Both the position numbers and the translations under genes were made by a program. Shown piece by piece: positions 12,425-24,234 of a stretch of DNA of 64,000 nucleotides. Source of the stretch: Cotesia glomerata (lineage: Eukaryota > Arthropoda > Insecta > Hymenoptera > Braconidae); the NCBI RefSeq assembly GCF_020080835.1, contig NC_058164.1, positions 1,674,001 to 1,738,000 of the forward strand, given 5' to 3'. The notes under the pieces were generated by a model. That model was not told the DNA's origin, made no database searches, and saw only the letters and a program-made list of their open reading frames with translations. Within the stretch, counting starts at the first letter, position 1. Each line of letters begins with the position of its first letter.

Positions 12425-13987
12425 ATAGAAAAAAAATAAAATTATACATATGTATGTGTACGTGTGTGTACATTATACATATATATATATATATATAATG
12501 AGCGTCTAAGGCACGGGCCAACAGTCGATTTATTATTATTTCCGGAGGTGGAAACGACACTTGTTGCCAGGGAAAGCCGCAATGACAGGTAGTTATTGAG
12601 TCTGGCCACATTATCCAAAATACAAACTTACTTCACTAAAAAATCATGTGAATTTTTTTTTATCTAGATACATGTATGTGTACATTGTACATACATACCC
12701 AGCGCAAGTAAGTTTAAATGAATAAACCAATTCACTGCCAACACAGTCACACTACAGATGCTTCCATATTCAGTATTCCGTGAATACGTGTTTATTTATT
12801 TCCAAAAACTAAGTATCTCCCTTTGCTTCTGTCTTCTATATATATTTTTTATATTATATATTATTCTCATACACTTATCGTACGTCGACCATTTTATATA
12901 TTAATACATGTACAAACAACGTAACTAACTTAAAGATATACACGCACTGGCTCCAAATCTGACACTCCTTTCTCTGAGCACCTCTGTGGTTGTTACCTTT
13001 TGCTTTTGATGATGTTGAACAACTAGCTAAAAAGTGCTCGAGTGGAGAAGTGAACAAAAGATAACGCTTTTATGTTACCAACTTAATCCACTAAATTTAT
13101 TCAAATTCAAACTTTTTTGTTGGTCATACTTGATTTAAATTTATTGTATCGCGCGCTCTTTAAATAATTTTGTTTAATTTGACAGCTAACCTCAAAAGTT
13201 TAAATTTTCCTTGTCAATAATTATGTATTTATTATTAAATTGTGCAAGAAAAATTTTTTATCCCTATTTTTACATTAAAAAATTTAAAAATTTGAGAAAA
13301 TGAGAATAATCAAATCGCGGGAACTCGGAAAAATTTTTTAATTATTTTTTATTGACGTTAGATATAGAACCGCAATATCTCAGCTGATGATAAGACAGTA
13401 TATACAGTTTTCTATAGATTTTTTTTTAATACTACCAAATTTTATTTTATTATTTTATTGTATAAATTAATAAATGTATTTATATTCCATAATAAATTTT
13501 ATTTTTATACTTTACAAAAATTATAAAAAAAACTTTTCGGACGAATAAATTCAATCTGAATTTAAACCCTAATTACCCAATAAATTTAATTTTAAAATAT
13601 ATTATATACATACGGAAAAAATAATCATATATATTATTCATCCGTATATCCGTATCAATAGTCACTGCGAATTATTTTTTAATATCTCGACAAATTAAAT
13701 TTTTTTCGGGGGCCGTTTTAAAATATCTAAGTATAATACGTAAAAATACAGATTCATTTATAAGAAAACATTTAACATTTCTTTATTTACTTACATTCAA
13801 ATATCTAGTATTTGTTTTATACAGAAAAACATTTAAATATTTATTTTTGTTATGTACATAATATAAAATATATTTTACATATTTCTTATTTTTTTTTTTT
13901 AAGTAATAAAATTTTGTAACTAATTTCAATTTATTAATTAATATAATTTATATTATAATTATAACTAATAAAAAGAATAGACACATT
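12425..13987. promoter_or_regulatory. Upstream region of the RhoGEF and 3' flank of DDX55
   Basis: The RhoGEF promoter and 5' UTR are expected here. Minus-strand CAAAAG|GTAACAACC near 12998 could be the donor of a 5' non-coding exon beginning near 13060. A 64-codon minus-strand frame at 12611-12417 is unsupported. The part from 13400 on is very AT-rich and includes the DDX55 3' UTR. Confidence 0.3.
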
Positions 13988-15347
13988 TTACACGTCTACA
14001 GCTTCATCGAAATCTTCTTGTGATATCTAGAATTAAATCATTTTTAATGAGTCAAAATTTTGAAACAAAATGAAACTTTTAAATGTATTTTCATCAATTG
14101 CTAATAATATTTAATGAAGCTTTACCTTTTTTTTCTTTAATTTCTTCATCAATGCATTTTCTTTAGCGTATACAGATAATTCATCTAAAATTTCTTGCAT
14201 AGAAGCTTTCCGTTTTTTGAGCTTACCAGATTCATCAGTTTTTCCTTGTTTAGACTTTTTTTCTTTCTTCGTAATACGTTTATCCTGTTTCTCAGTTTTC
14301 TTTTTCTTCGCTTCAGACCAAGACACTGTATTTTTCATACGTCGTTTTACATTACTAGGCCATTTTCCAGTTTTACGATAAATATCAAGATTCTCCAATC
14401 GTTTTTCTTCTCTCTGTTTATTTTTGTATTTAATAGAATTAGTATCAACATCAACTTCTATAAAAGACGACAAATTTCGATTTTTTAGTTCTGGCATCCG
14501 TGGCATTCGTAAAAGACCAAAACCCATTGCTGTCAGACCGAGATCTAAATCTTTTAAGCTTAAAATTAAATTACATTCATGTTTACTATACGACTGTATG
14601 TATGAAACAAAAGCACAATTAGCTTTATCGAATAAAAGCCTATCACTGAGCTGTAAATTTCTCATCGTTTTCAAACATTGTTGAACAAGTTCATCAATTG
14701 AATTATCAAAATTCATTTGATCCAATTCTACTTTTTGATTTCGTTTAATAAATTCAATATAAGCATCTTCAGTACGTAAAAGAAAGAGTAGTGCATTTCC
14801 ATTATGACCGATTCGTGCAGTTCTGCCACACCGATGTACAAAGTTACTGGCAGAGGATGGTGGATCATACTGCAGAACCCAATCTACTTCAGGAATGTCA
14901 ATTCCCCGAGCCATTACATCAGTACAGATAAGAATACCACTGTCAATTTTATGAAAATCATCGAATATTTTCTTTCTTCGGCCTTTTAATTTTCCGTGAA
15001 GAGAAAATATATTTCCACCAGGAAACATTCTGTAAATTTTTAAATAATCTATATTATTAAGAGAATAAAAAAAATTTTTTGTCCAGGATAGTCATATGAT
15101 AAAATCGTTTTGTTTAGTGAAATTTAGTTATTGCAAAGGTCTTGATTTGAATTTGTGCCTTTTCAAGGTTTTATATAATTCTCACCGATAGTCAATTTAA
15201 GTATTTAGGCTGCATTCAAAAATGCTCTATCTCTAGATACATAATTAAGAAATGACCTATCTCGTGAACTAATGACATTTTTAAAGATATAAGCTCACCC
15301 CGACATTACACTTATCGAGAGCTTTCATTTGAGTACCCACATCGTTT

Positions 15348-15415
<68 letters not shown>

Positions 15416-18400
15416 GAAAATGCATGTGGGTACTCAAATGAAAGCTCTTGATGAGTGCAACATGGGGATGAGCTTATATCTTTAAAAATGTCAACAATTA
15501 AGAAATGACCCTGTATCTTGTCAATTATTGACATTTTTAAAGATATAAGCTCATCCCGATGTTACACTGATCGAGACCTTTCATTTGAGTACCCACATCA
15601 ATTTTTCATATATTTCATATATTTATATATATGAATATATGAAAAATATATCAAAATGCATGTGGGTACTTAAATGAAAGCTCTTGATGAATGCAACATC
15701 GGGATGAGCTTATATCTTTAAAAATGCCAACAATTAAGAAATGACCTCGTATCTTATCAACTATTGATATTTTTACAAATATAAGCTCATCTCGATGTTA
15801 CACTCATCGAGACCTTTTATTTGAGTACCCTCATCAATTTTTCATATATTTCATATATTTATATATATGAATATATGAAAAATATATCAAAATGCATGTG
15901 GGTACTTAAATGAAAGCTCTTGATGAATACAACATCGGGATGAGCTTATATCTCTAAAAATGTCAATAGTTAAGAAAGTGCATTGCAATTTAACAAAAGT
16001 CATTATTTAATAAAGAAAAATTTCATTTATTCATAGTTCACAAGCCACGGCAGTCACATAGTGACTGCAAGGTTGCTAGTATATATTATATAGTTATAAA
16101 ATTTTAATAAATATTTACTTACAATTTTAATACTTCACTGAAGTAATCCACACAAGCACATGTAGAAAAAAATATCATATACTTCCGATTAGTACCCGTT
16201 GATTTAATAAAATTCACTAAAGTTGCAAACTTCTGATCAGGCTCAACAATAGCATAATAATTGTTTAATAATGCAGGTGTTGAAACGCTAGATTTTTCAG
16301 TAACAGTTATTATTGTTGGATATCTTAAGCCTGCTCGAATAAATTGTTGCACTTCTTTTGTTTGTGTTGCAGAAAATAATCCAGTTCTTCGTAAACGCGG
16401 CAAATGACTTAAGATTGTGTTTATTGTTATTGAAAATCCAGAATCCAATAGCCTATCAGCTTCATCTAATACCAATAATTCCTAGAGTAACATAAAATAT
16501 TTCATAGTATCTCTACAGTATTGAGTTACAAATAATGATATAAAAATTACCAATGATTTGACTGCTTTTCCTAAATCAACATCTTTGCAATTAGAAAAAA
16601 TATCTTCTAATCTTCCCGGAGTGGCAATGATAATATTTGCACCCTTTTTCAACTTTATAGCATCTTCTTTTACTGTTGTTCCACCAACTAGCAAAATTTG
16701 TTTTAATTTTGGAATATTTATCAGGAACTTATCTAATACTTCACTTATTTGAGTAGCTAATTCTCTTGTGGGTGAAATTATTATCCCACCAATTTCTGTA
16801 GTTTTCCACTCTTCATTTCTTTTCTACAATAATATATTTAATATGAATAAAATTGTTTGTAGTAAAAATTAATATTCGAAAAATTAAATTATCGTGATTA
16901 ATAGATAGATAGATAAAAAATTTTATTTGGCTCTGGAACCTAAGCTCCCTCAAAGCCATCAATATTTAAATTACATTGGTTTACATAGATTACAAGATTA
17001 CTTAACTAATTAAAGGTTTACAATTAGATTTGATTTAAAATGTAATAAAATCCAAATAGATCATTTAATACAAACAAATAACTTAATTTAAAGTCATAAT
17101 AATTCTACAAGAAAAAATATTTAAATAAGATGAAAAATAAAGATTGCAATTGTTAATTGTCATGTTCAAAAAAGTGATTGAAGCAAACATTTTTAAATTC
17201 AACCAAATTATCTACAGCCACAGTCTCAGCTGGCAGTGCATTCCAGATACGTATGCCATGAATTAAGAATGAATAATCATACATGACACAATTAGCCTGC
17301 GGTATACGAAGATAGTCTTGTCGGACATCACCTCTACGCAGTGCTACAGGCAAAAAGTCTAGTTTTGAGCCGAATAGCTGCCGATAATTTAGTCGAATTT
17401 CCTTATAAAACAGACAAGCAATGAAATAATCTCTTCTCGCTGCAAGCTTTAGCCAATATAACTTTTTGAAATATGGAGTAACATGTTCATATTTTGGTAC
17501 TTTATAGATAAATCTAACACATGAATTCAATTTACGCTGCATCTTTAATAATAATTTGTTTGAATTATTAAAGTAGATACTAGCTTAATACGTAAACTTT
17601 CACTAAATATTTAATTGTTTATTTTTAGCTGTGCTAGAATACTTATAGCGCGATTGCACAAATTTGTTACTTGATTCTCCCATGAGAGAGTACTATCTAT
17701 AATCACCCTAAGGTATTTTACAGTGCTACTATAAGGAATAGCACACCCCTCCACAAAGATTATGTCGGCAGTTAATAAAGATTAATAAAATAATACCTGT
17801 AATATTTCTAGCAATGGGATAAGAAATGCCAAAGTTTTACCACTTCCTGTGACAGCTTCTGCTGCAACATCCTTTCCATTCAATAGAATAGGAATACAAG
17901 CTGACTAAAAAAAAAAAAAAAAAAACATTATTTTGTTATTGTTAAAAGAATTTTATATTTAATGACATTAAAGTTAGAAGTCACTTGATTATTTTTTAGT
18001 TTTTTTTGAAAAATAAATTTGTTCCGAAAAATTATTTTTAAAAAATTGCATTTTTAATTTTTTAAAATTTCTACATGTCAATTGTTTATTATAATTTTTT
18101 TTACCATCATTTTTTTGTCAAAAAAATGATTAAATATCTGCTAAATTAATTTTCATTTATATTCAATATCACATTCATATTTTATGATATTAAAGTTAGC
18201 AGTCACTAGAACATTATTAAATTTTATTTAACAAACCAATTTATTCTGAAAAATTATTTTTAAAAAATTGCATTTTTAATTTTTTTAAATTTCTACAAGT
18301 CAATATTTTTTTCTCATTCTTTTTGTTATTATTTATTTATTAAATAAATTCTAAAAATGATTAAATATCTGCTAAATTAATTTTCATTTATATTCAATAT

Positions 18401-18994
18401 CACATTCATATTTTATGACATTAAAGTTAGCAGTCACTTGATAATTTTTTAATTTTATTTATTAAATAAATTTTTTCTGATAAATTATTTAAAAAAAATT
18501 GCATTTATAGTTTATTAAAATTTCTACATGTCAATATTTTTTTCTCATTCTTTTTGTTATTATTTATTTATTAAATAAATTCTAAAAATTATTAAATATC
18601 TGCTGAATTAATTACCATAATTTTTTTTCTTCCTTTTTGCTATAATATATTTGTTACAGAAATTTATTCTCTATTTAATGACATTAAAGTTAGCAGTCAC
18701 TTGATTATTTTTTAGTTTTTTTTGACAAATAAATTTGTTCCGAAAAATTATTTAAAAAAAATTGCATTTTTGATTTTTAAAAATTTCTACATGTCAATTT
18801 TTTATTATAATTTTTTGTCAAAAAAATTTTTAAAATGATTAAATATCAGCTAAATTAATTTTTATTTATATTTTACTAAATTTACATACTTGTATTGGAG
18901 TTGGGTGTTTAAATCCAAGTTGTTTCAATGTTTTTATTATTGTACTACTTAAAGTAATGTTCAAATAAGTCCATTTTTGTTTATTATCAGCCAT
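13988..18994 (-). CDS. DDX55: ATP-dependent RNA helicase DDX55 (Spb4 homologue)
   Basis: A DEAD-box helicase needed for 60S ribosomal subunit assembly in the nucleolus (family knowledge). Exons 18994-18890, 17904-17797, 16823-16551, 16481-16123, 15029-14126 and 14026-13988 join in phase to 595 residues. In order I see the Q motif with PTPIQ, Walker A AVTGSGKT, PTRELA, ATPGR, LDEADR, FSAT, ARGIDIPEVDW and HRCGRTARIG. The Spb4-type C-terminal region includes YSKHECNLILSLKDLD and a Lys-rich tail. The frame of the fifth exon would also stop at 14111, but AAG|GTAAAG followed by an acceptor at 14027 adds ISQEDFDEAVDV, which resembles the family's C-terminus, so I prefer the splice. Two introns carry transposons. 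It shares a promoter region with HMBS. Confidence 0.93.
15048..16079 (+). mobile_element. Non-autonomous Helitron-like element, copy B (3 palindromic units)
   Basis: It begins A|TCTATATTATTAAGAG at 15048 and ends with the hairpin GGCAGTCACATAGTGACTGC, a short spacer and CTAG|T at 16079. Three inverted-repeat units follow one another; the first has a (TA)n run at about 15354-15408 at its centre. It occupies all but about 61 bases of a DDX55 intron, antisense to the gene. Confidence 0.82.
16905..17785 (-). mobile_element. Decayed 3' part of a non-LTR retrotransposon
   Basis: Minus-strand frames encode the end of a reverse-transcriptase ORF. One piece near 17780-17620 contains IIDSTLSWENQV, a common motif after the RT domain. 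An open piece at 17542-17153 contains CVRFIYKVPKYEHVTPYF and IRIWNALPAE, typical of CR1/Jockey-type C-termini. Stops separate the two pieces. The 3' end is a (ATCT)n tail at about 16905-16916. It is truncated at the 5' end and sits in a DDX55 intron in the same orientation as the gene. Confidence 0.8.
17910..18880. repeat. Tandem AT-rich repeats in the first DDX55 intron
   Basis: A unit of roughly 230 bases containing ATTAAAGTTAGCAGTCACT, a T-rich stretch and TTTCTACA(T/A)GTCAAT recurs about four times (near 17965, 18190, 18420 and 18680) with modest divergence. The ends resemble the AAGTTAGC family found elsewhere in the window. Confidence 0.6.
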
Positions 18995-19751
18995 ATTGTT
19001 AATTGGCGTTTAATAAAAAAATAATCAAATATTTTATCAACATTGACCCACGTGCTTTTCTAACCTTACCCCGACTGACTTTAGTGTCTATTTTTAACGT
19101 ACTGCGCAGAGAGAGGTGGGGAGAAAAAAAAGAAAAAGCTCTACTACATAGGAGTATATAGCCGAGAAGGTTAATATGGTTTCTTTTATACCGCGCGAGT
19201 ACTTCTTAGCACTTCTCTTAGCTATCCACACTTATTGCAGTTTTCTGCAATTTTACAGATACGTGTTAGTGTGTGCAACCGAGATACACAACATTGAAGT
19301 TGGATGTATATTATTATAATTATGAAAGAGTAGTTTATTGAGTTCACCAAGTCATCGTGCATTCACTTGATCTCCTCTCGGTGCCACGGTAGCACATGGC
19401 ATACCAGGAACGTTATTTTTTAAATAAAATCTACAATATTTTTTTTAGTGTGATAATGTAGTTAGAATAGTAATTGTCAATTCAATTATTTAAATTCACA
19501 ATCTGCTGCAGTGACAGTGACTGTGAATTATTCGTAGTTATAATTTAAAAGTTCATTATTAATTCTCTGCTGTATAATTTATCAAGTTTTACTTATAATA
19601 CGTGAAAGTTATTTAATTTTTATGTTACCGTTATAAAAATACACATTTTTTCTTTTTCTTTTATAAATATATTTATATGAAAAATTTTTATAAATATTTT
19701 ATTTAATGTTTATATTGTAAAAATTATTTATTGCTCGTTATTTTAATAATT
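18995..19751. promoter_or_regulatory. Divergent promoter region of DDX55 and HMBS
   Basis: The two start codons face away from each other across about 757 bases. The stretch 19060-19220 is clearly less AT-rich than its surroundings and is the likeliest site of both transcription starts. I see no unambiguous TATA box. Confidence 0.55.
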
Positions 19752-22700
19752 ATGTCTAAACATAATAATGAAAATTCAATTGTTGACGTAATAAGAGTTG
19801 GATCACGTAAAAGTGAGGTGAGTTATCATTTATTCACAAACATTAAAAAAAAATATGAGTGTAATAATAAATTTAAGTTATAAAATTATATTTAAATGAC
19901 ATTTTTATTATTATAAACAATTACATAATGTTATTTTCTTAAAAAATAATAAATTGATTGTTAGTTATTAATAATTATTTATTTTTTTTCAGCTGGCTCT
20001 AATCCAAACTAACCATGTAATCGATTGTTTAAAAGATTTGTACCCAAAAAAAAAATTTGAGATAGGTAATCATTAATTTTTTTACTATCCTAATCGGCCA
20101 CTAATTACATAAATGATGTTTACGACTGTTGTTTTTGATTACAGTGACAATGAATACAAGAGGTGATAAAATATTAGATATATCACTGCCTAAAATTGGG
20201 GAGAAGGCATTATTTACTCAAGAATTAGAGATAGCTTTAGAGCGTGGACATGTTGATTTTGTAGTGCATTCATTAAAAGATTTACCTACCACATTACCTC
20301 CTGGCATGGCGTTAGGAGCAATTATGAAGTGAGTATCTGTTAAATTCTTTTGACATTATATTATTGATTCAACTGATTATAATGATAAAAATATTTATTT
20401 TTAATCTTATCTACCAAAAAAAATAATTAGTTGGAATTTTCCCAAGTAAAGAACAATTTCATAAGTAAAAATTTTTATTCTGTTTTTCAACCGAGGAAAA
20501 TTTTTTTTTCACTTGAAAAATGATTAGTCATTTTCATGAATCGCTTAATAATGAAGATTAAAGATAGACAATTATTTTTAATAGTAATAAGCTTAAAAAA
20601 ATTTAATTGTTGAAAAAAATAAAAATTATCAATCTATCCGTCAATAAAATAAAAATAGTTTTTATCATTAAAGATAAAAAAATTTTATGTTTTTTTTTTT
20701 TTGTATAAATAATTTATAAAATTTTAAAATGTATCAGACGAGAATGATACTAAAGTTAGCAGTCACTTGACAATTTTTTAATTTTTGCATTTTTAATTTT
20801 TAATTTGCATTTTTAATTATTTTAAATTTCTACATGTCAATTTTTTTTTTTGCCATAATTTATTTGTTACAAAAATTACCACAATGACGACGGGCAAAAT
20901 TAAAAGAAAATCAAGAAAAGTGAAAAGTAAAATTAAAAATTAAAAAAAAGAAAGTCGAAAGATATATTTAATATATTATATCGACGTTCTAATTAGCAAA
21001 TTGTCTAACTCCATTTTAAAGAATCTTCTATTTGTACGAAAAAAACAATTAGTTCAAAATTTATTATCACTTTAAAAATTCATTCAATATCAATATTATC
21101 TAATAGACATATAATATTTAGGTTTGAATCATTCAAATAATTTATAATTGAATTATTGCTACATCAAAATGTTAAAAAATCACCCTCTAAAAAATAAGGA
21201 GTTAGACAAATTGCTAATTAGACCGTCGATACACAGAAAGAAAGATTTCTTGACTGAAGAACAAAATTCTTGGCTCAAGTAAATTTTCGGTCGCCCGAAG
21301 GAAGACCGAAGTTGTCTTGGCCGAAGTAAAAATTTTTCTTGAAATTCTATTTTTGGTGAAAGTAATTTTTTCTTAATTCAAATTATCATAAATACTTGAT
21401 ACAAGAAATTTTTATATTTGATCAAGATTTTTAGATACTTTAGGGAAGCAGCGCCACATACTTCAGCTGAGAAAAAAATTTTCTCATCTTGAGAAAATTT
21501 TTCTCTTGAATATTTGATACCCATTTTAGATTATTTTAGCGCGCAATTATACATATTGAATGAAAAAAAAATGATTCAATATTATTTGATCTTCCCATTT
21601 GACATGTTAGTCAATAGAAATATTAATGAAAATTTACTATCAAGATATTTAATTTTTTGGAGCAAAAGAAAAATTTTCTCAAGAGAAAAAAATTTACTTC
21701 TGTCAAGAACTTAATTTTTTGGAGCAAGAGAGAATTTTCTCAAAACAAGAAAATTTTCTTGACTTAAATAAATTGTCTTGGATCAAGAAACGTATTTCTT
21801 GAAGCAAGGGAATTGATTTGTTGGAATAAGTGAAATTTCTTGTGTCAAAAAAAAATTTTTTTTCGCCCAAGTAAATAATTATGAAGAAAAATATTTTCTT
21901 GGCTCAAGTGAACCTTTCTTTCTGTTTATAATTATGTAAAAGCTTTGTAAAAGATACTAGTCATGCAAATAAAATCCTATTATTATTATTTGTTAAAAAA
22001 ATTTTTTTAATTATTAAATATCTGCTAAATTAATTTTCATTAGACGAGAAGATCCAAGAGACGCAGTCGTAATGTCAAAGCGAATGTCTGACAAAACACT
22101 ACACACTTTACCATCAGGTAGTGTAATTGGTACGAGTTCACTGCGAAGGTCAGCACAACTAGCCAGAAGCTTACCACACTTAGAAGTACGTAGCATCAGA
22201 GGGAACTTAAACACACGTTTAAAAAAATTAGACGACAAAGACGGGCCATTTGCAGCAATAATATTAGCAATTGCTGGATTGAAAAGAATGGGCTGGGAAA
22301 ACCGGATAAGTGAACTAATGGAGTTACCTAACGAGGAGATATTGTATGCAGTCGGTCAAGGAGCACTAGGAATCGAGTGTCGTGAGTCTGATTGGAAGAT
22401 TCTTTCAATTTTAGAACCACTAGCGGATGTAAATACTACTTTGCAGTGTGTCTGCGAAAGATCTTTTTTAAAAACCCTGGGTGGTGGTTGTTCGGCACCT
22501 GTTGCAGTCGCTTCATCTTTAATTGACGACGATCTGTCAATGACCGGTGCTGTTTGGTCTCTCGACGGTGAAACTCTGATAAAGGATACACTTTCGACGA
22601 AACTTTACCACCAAGATGATGACGACAATGACGACGAGCCGCCGAAAAAATGCTCTTTTTTAGAACCCCGACTTTATTGCAGTGCTTCTCCAGGTAAAAT

Positions 22701-22818
22701 GAATGAAACGAGTCTTCTTAGTGCTGAGAAACTCGGCAAAGAGGTGGCTAATAAGTTAATTGATAAAAACGCATTAGATGTTATGTCAAGGGCTAGGGAT
22801 GAAATATTACGGTCTTAA
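19752..22818 (+). CDS. HMBS: Porphobilinogen deaminase (hydroxymethylbilane synthase)
   Basis: Condenses four porphobilinogens to hydroxymethylbilane, the third step of haem synthesis in the cytosol. Exons 19752-19817, 19993-20065, 20145-20328 and 22044-22818 join in phase to 365 residues, close to the animal norm. Visible landmarks are IRVGSRKSE at the N-terminus, the catalytic Asp in VHSLKDLPT, the substrate-binding arginines in GTSSLRRSAQL and the dipyrromethane-cofactor cysteine in LGGGCSAPVA. A short Asp-rich insert (HQDDDDNDDEPP) lies in the C-terminal domain. The third intron is 1.7 kb and holds two inverted-repeat elements. The gene converges on TOMM20. Confidence 0.97.
20980..21230. 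mobile_element. MITE in the HMBS intron (first of two adjacent)
   Basis: The ends ATCGACGTTCTAATTAGC and its inverse (with AGACCGTCGAT on the right) are inverted repeats that continue through GCAAATTGTCTAACTCC. The interior is AT-rich and non-coding. Confidence 0.65.
21232..21927. mobile_element. Inverted-repeat element in the HMBS intron (second of two adjacent)
   Basis: The left end ACACAGAAAGAAAGATTTCTTGA is matched by an inverted CTTTCTTTCTGT end near 21920. The interior is built of many short variants of TTTCTTG(A)CTCAAG and its complement, so it could fold extensively. The ends recall those at 6586-6833 (CACAGAAAGAAC). No coding capacity is seen. Confidence 0.5.
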
Positions 22819-23268
22819 TAAAATGGGTGTTTATTTAGGGAAATATTTATATAAATAATATATTATAAGTGTTCAATTAATTTTAAAAGCACAACCGACG
22901 GTATAGTTTTTTACCATGTTGTTATATATCATTGATCACGATGTGATGCGGCTATTTTATTAATTGAATTTACGTACGTAACTTATCTTCCAAACTTAGA
23001 CGAATAAATAAATTTTATTGTAAACATCATGGACTAAATAATGTCTGTGATGATTGCAATGTAATATATTAATCAGGATATAAAAAAATGCTGTAAATAT
23101 GTAGCAGAAAGAATTTATAGTATATTGATCGTTATTGATCAATTTGTTAATAAACAAAAATGAATTTACAAATTAAAGACCAATAGTTTTTTTTTTTTTT
23201 AATATTACTGTTTTTTAATTAACATTTTTATCGTTGTTTAAAATAAGACAAATAGTATGTAAAATAAT
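22819..23268. other. Convergent 3' flanks of HMBS and TOMM20
   Basis: About 450 bases separate the two stop codons. AATAAA-type signals occur on the plus strand near 23003 and 23148. A T-rich run near 23188 and ATTTATT-type motifs can serve the minus strand. No gene lies between. Confidence 0.55.
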
Positions 23269-24234
23269 TTATTCAACATCTTCATCAGCCATCGTAGTTT
23301 GTGATACGAGCCTCTGGAATAATAAAAAGTAATTTATTAGTTAGTTTATGTCTAAGATAAATTATTGGCTGATTAATTTATTATTTTAATATTGAAAATT
23401 TATAATACTTAAGTTAGCCGACGTTTTTATTTTTTTTTTTTTTTTTTTCATTAATTAAATTGGAACAAATATGTCTTTAAAAATTGCACTTAAAGTTTTT
23501 TACAAATTACATTTTTTTTTTATTTTTTTGTAATAATTTTTTCAATAAAAAAAAAATTATAAAAATTTTTTCAATAAGAAATTATAAAAATTTTTAGATG
23601 TCGGCTAACTTAATTTTTATTTATTGAAAATTTTTAGTTACCTGTCCAACCAATGGTAATCTTTGTAACAGTAAATGAAAGACTTCTGGAGGAAGTGTCT
23701 TCTGTAAAACTCTCAAGAGTTCTTGTGGTTGTCCGCAGACAGCAACAGCGTTTGCCAAATGCTCAATTCCACCCTCCAAGTCACCGTTAGCAAGCAACTC
23801 TTCGCCCAACTGAACTTGTTGAAGGAAGAACTTTTGTACGACTTCGGGATCTTTTAAATCAGGAATGACCGTGCCAGATCTCTGTGCTTGTTTTTTAGCT
23901 TTTCTCCCTTAAAAAATAAAGTCGCGTTAAAAATAACTCGTGCGTGAGTATATAACCTAAAAATTTAATAAAAAAAAAATTCTCTAATGACTCATTCATA
24001 GTAAAAAAAAAAAAAAAAAAAAAAAAAAAGTCATTGACAATGAATATTTTTTTAAAAGATTATAAAACTAGATATTATTAATTTTGCTATTAAAAAATTG
24101 TCTAACTTACGTTCGCGTAATTTATTTTTGAATTCTGGATCACTTCGTCGTTTTTTATCAAAGTAGAAGCAGTAACCAACGAATAATCCAGCAATACCAA
24201 CGGCTATGCCCACCGCAGCTTTAGACATTGTCAT
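23269..24234 (-). CDS. TOMM20: Mitochondrial import receptor subunit TOM20
   Basis: Outer-membrane receptor that recognises mitochondrial presequences. Exons 24234-24111, 23907-23642 and 23313-23269 join in phase to 144 residues, the usual animal size. The N-terminal membrane anchor (AAVGIAVGIAGLFVGYCFYF) is followed by the basic DKKRRSDPEFKNKLRERRK linker and the cytosolic receptor domain, with FFLQQVQLGEELL and ending in acidic MADEDVE. The start could also be the second ATG at 24228, which gives MSKAA. The gene is divergent from TONSL. Confidence 0.96.
23408..23614. mobile_element. AAGTTAGC-family MITE in a TOMM20 intron
   Basis: The ends TTAAGTTAGCCGACGT and ATGTCGGCTAACTTAA are inverted repeats around an A/T-only interior. 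The same ends recur at many places in the window. Confidence 0.65.

Noticed and set aside
12301..12498. Open frames on both strands at the same place with nearly the same peptide
   Set aside because: They are the two arms of the palindrome at 12281-12424.
14195..14684. Plus-strand frames of 97 and 86 codons
   Set aside because: They are antisense to the last large DDX55 exon, which has strong family support.
15325..15534. Frames at 15325-15534, 33538-33720, 41837-42019 and 58028-58261 sharing similar peptides
   Set aside because: All lie inside Helitron copies and share a peptide only because they share the repeat DNA; none has a start, splice or composition that supports coding.
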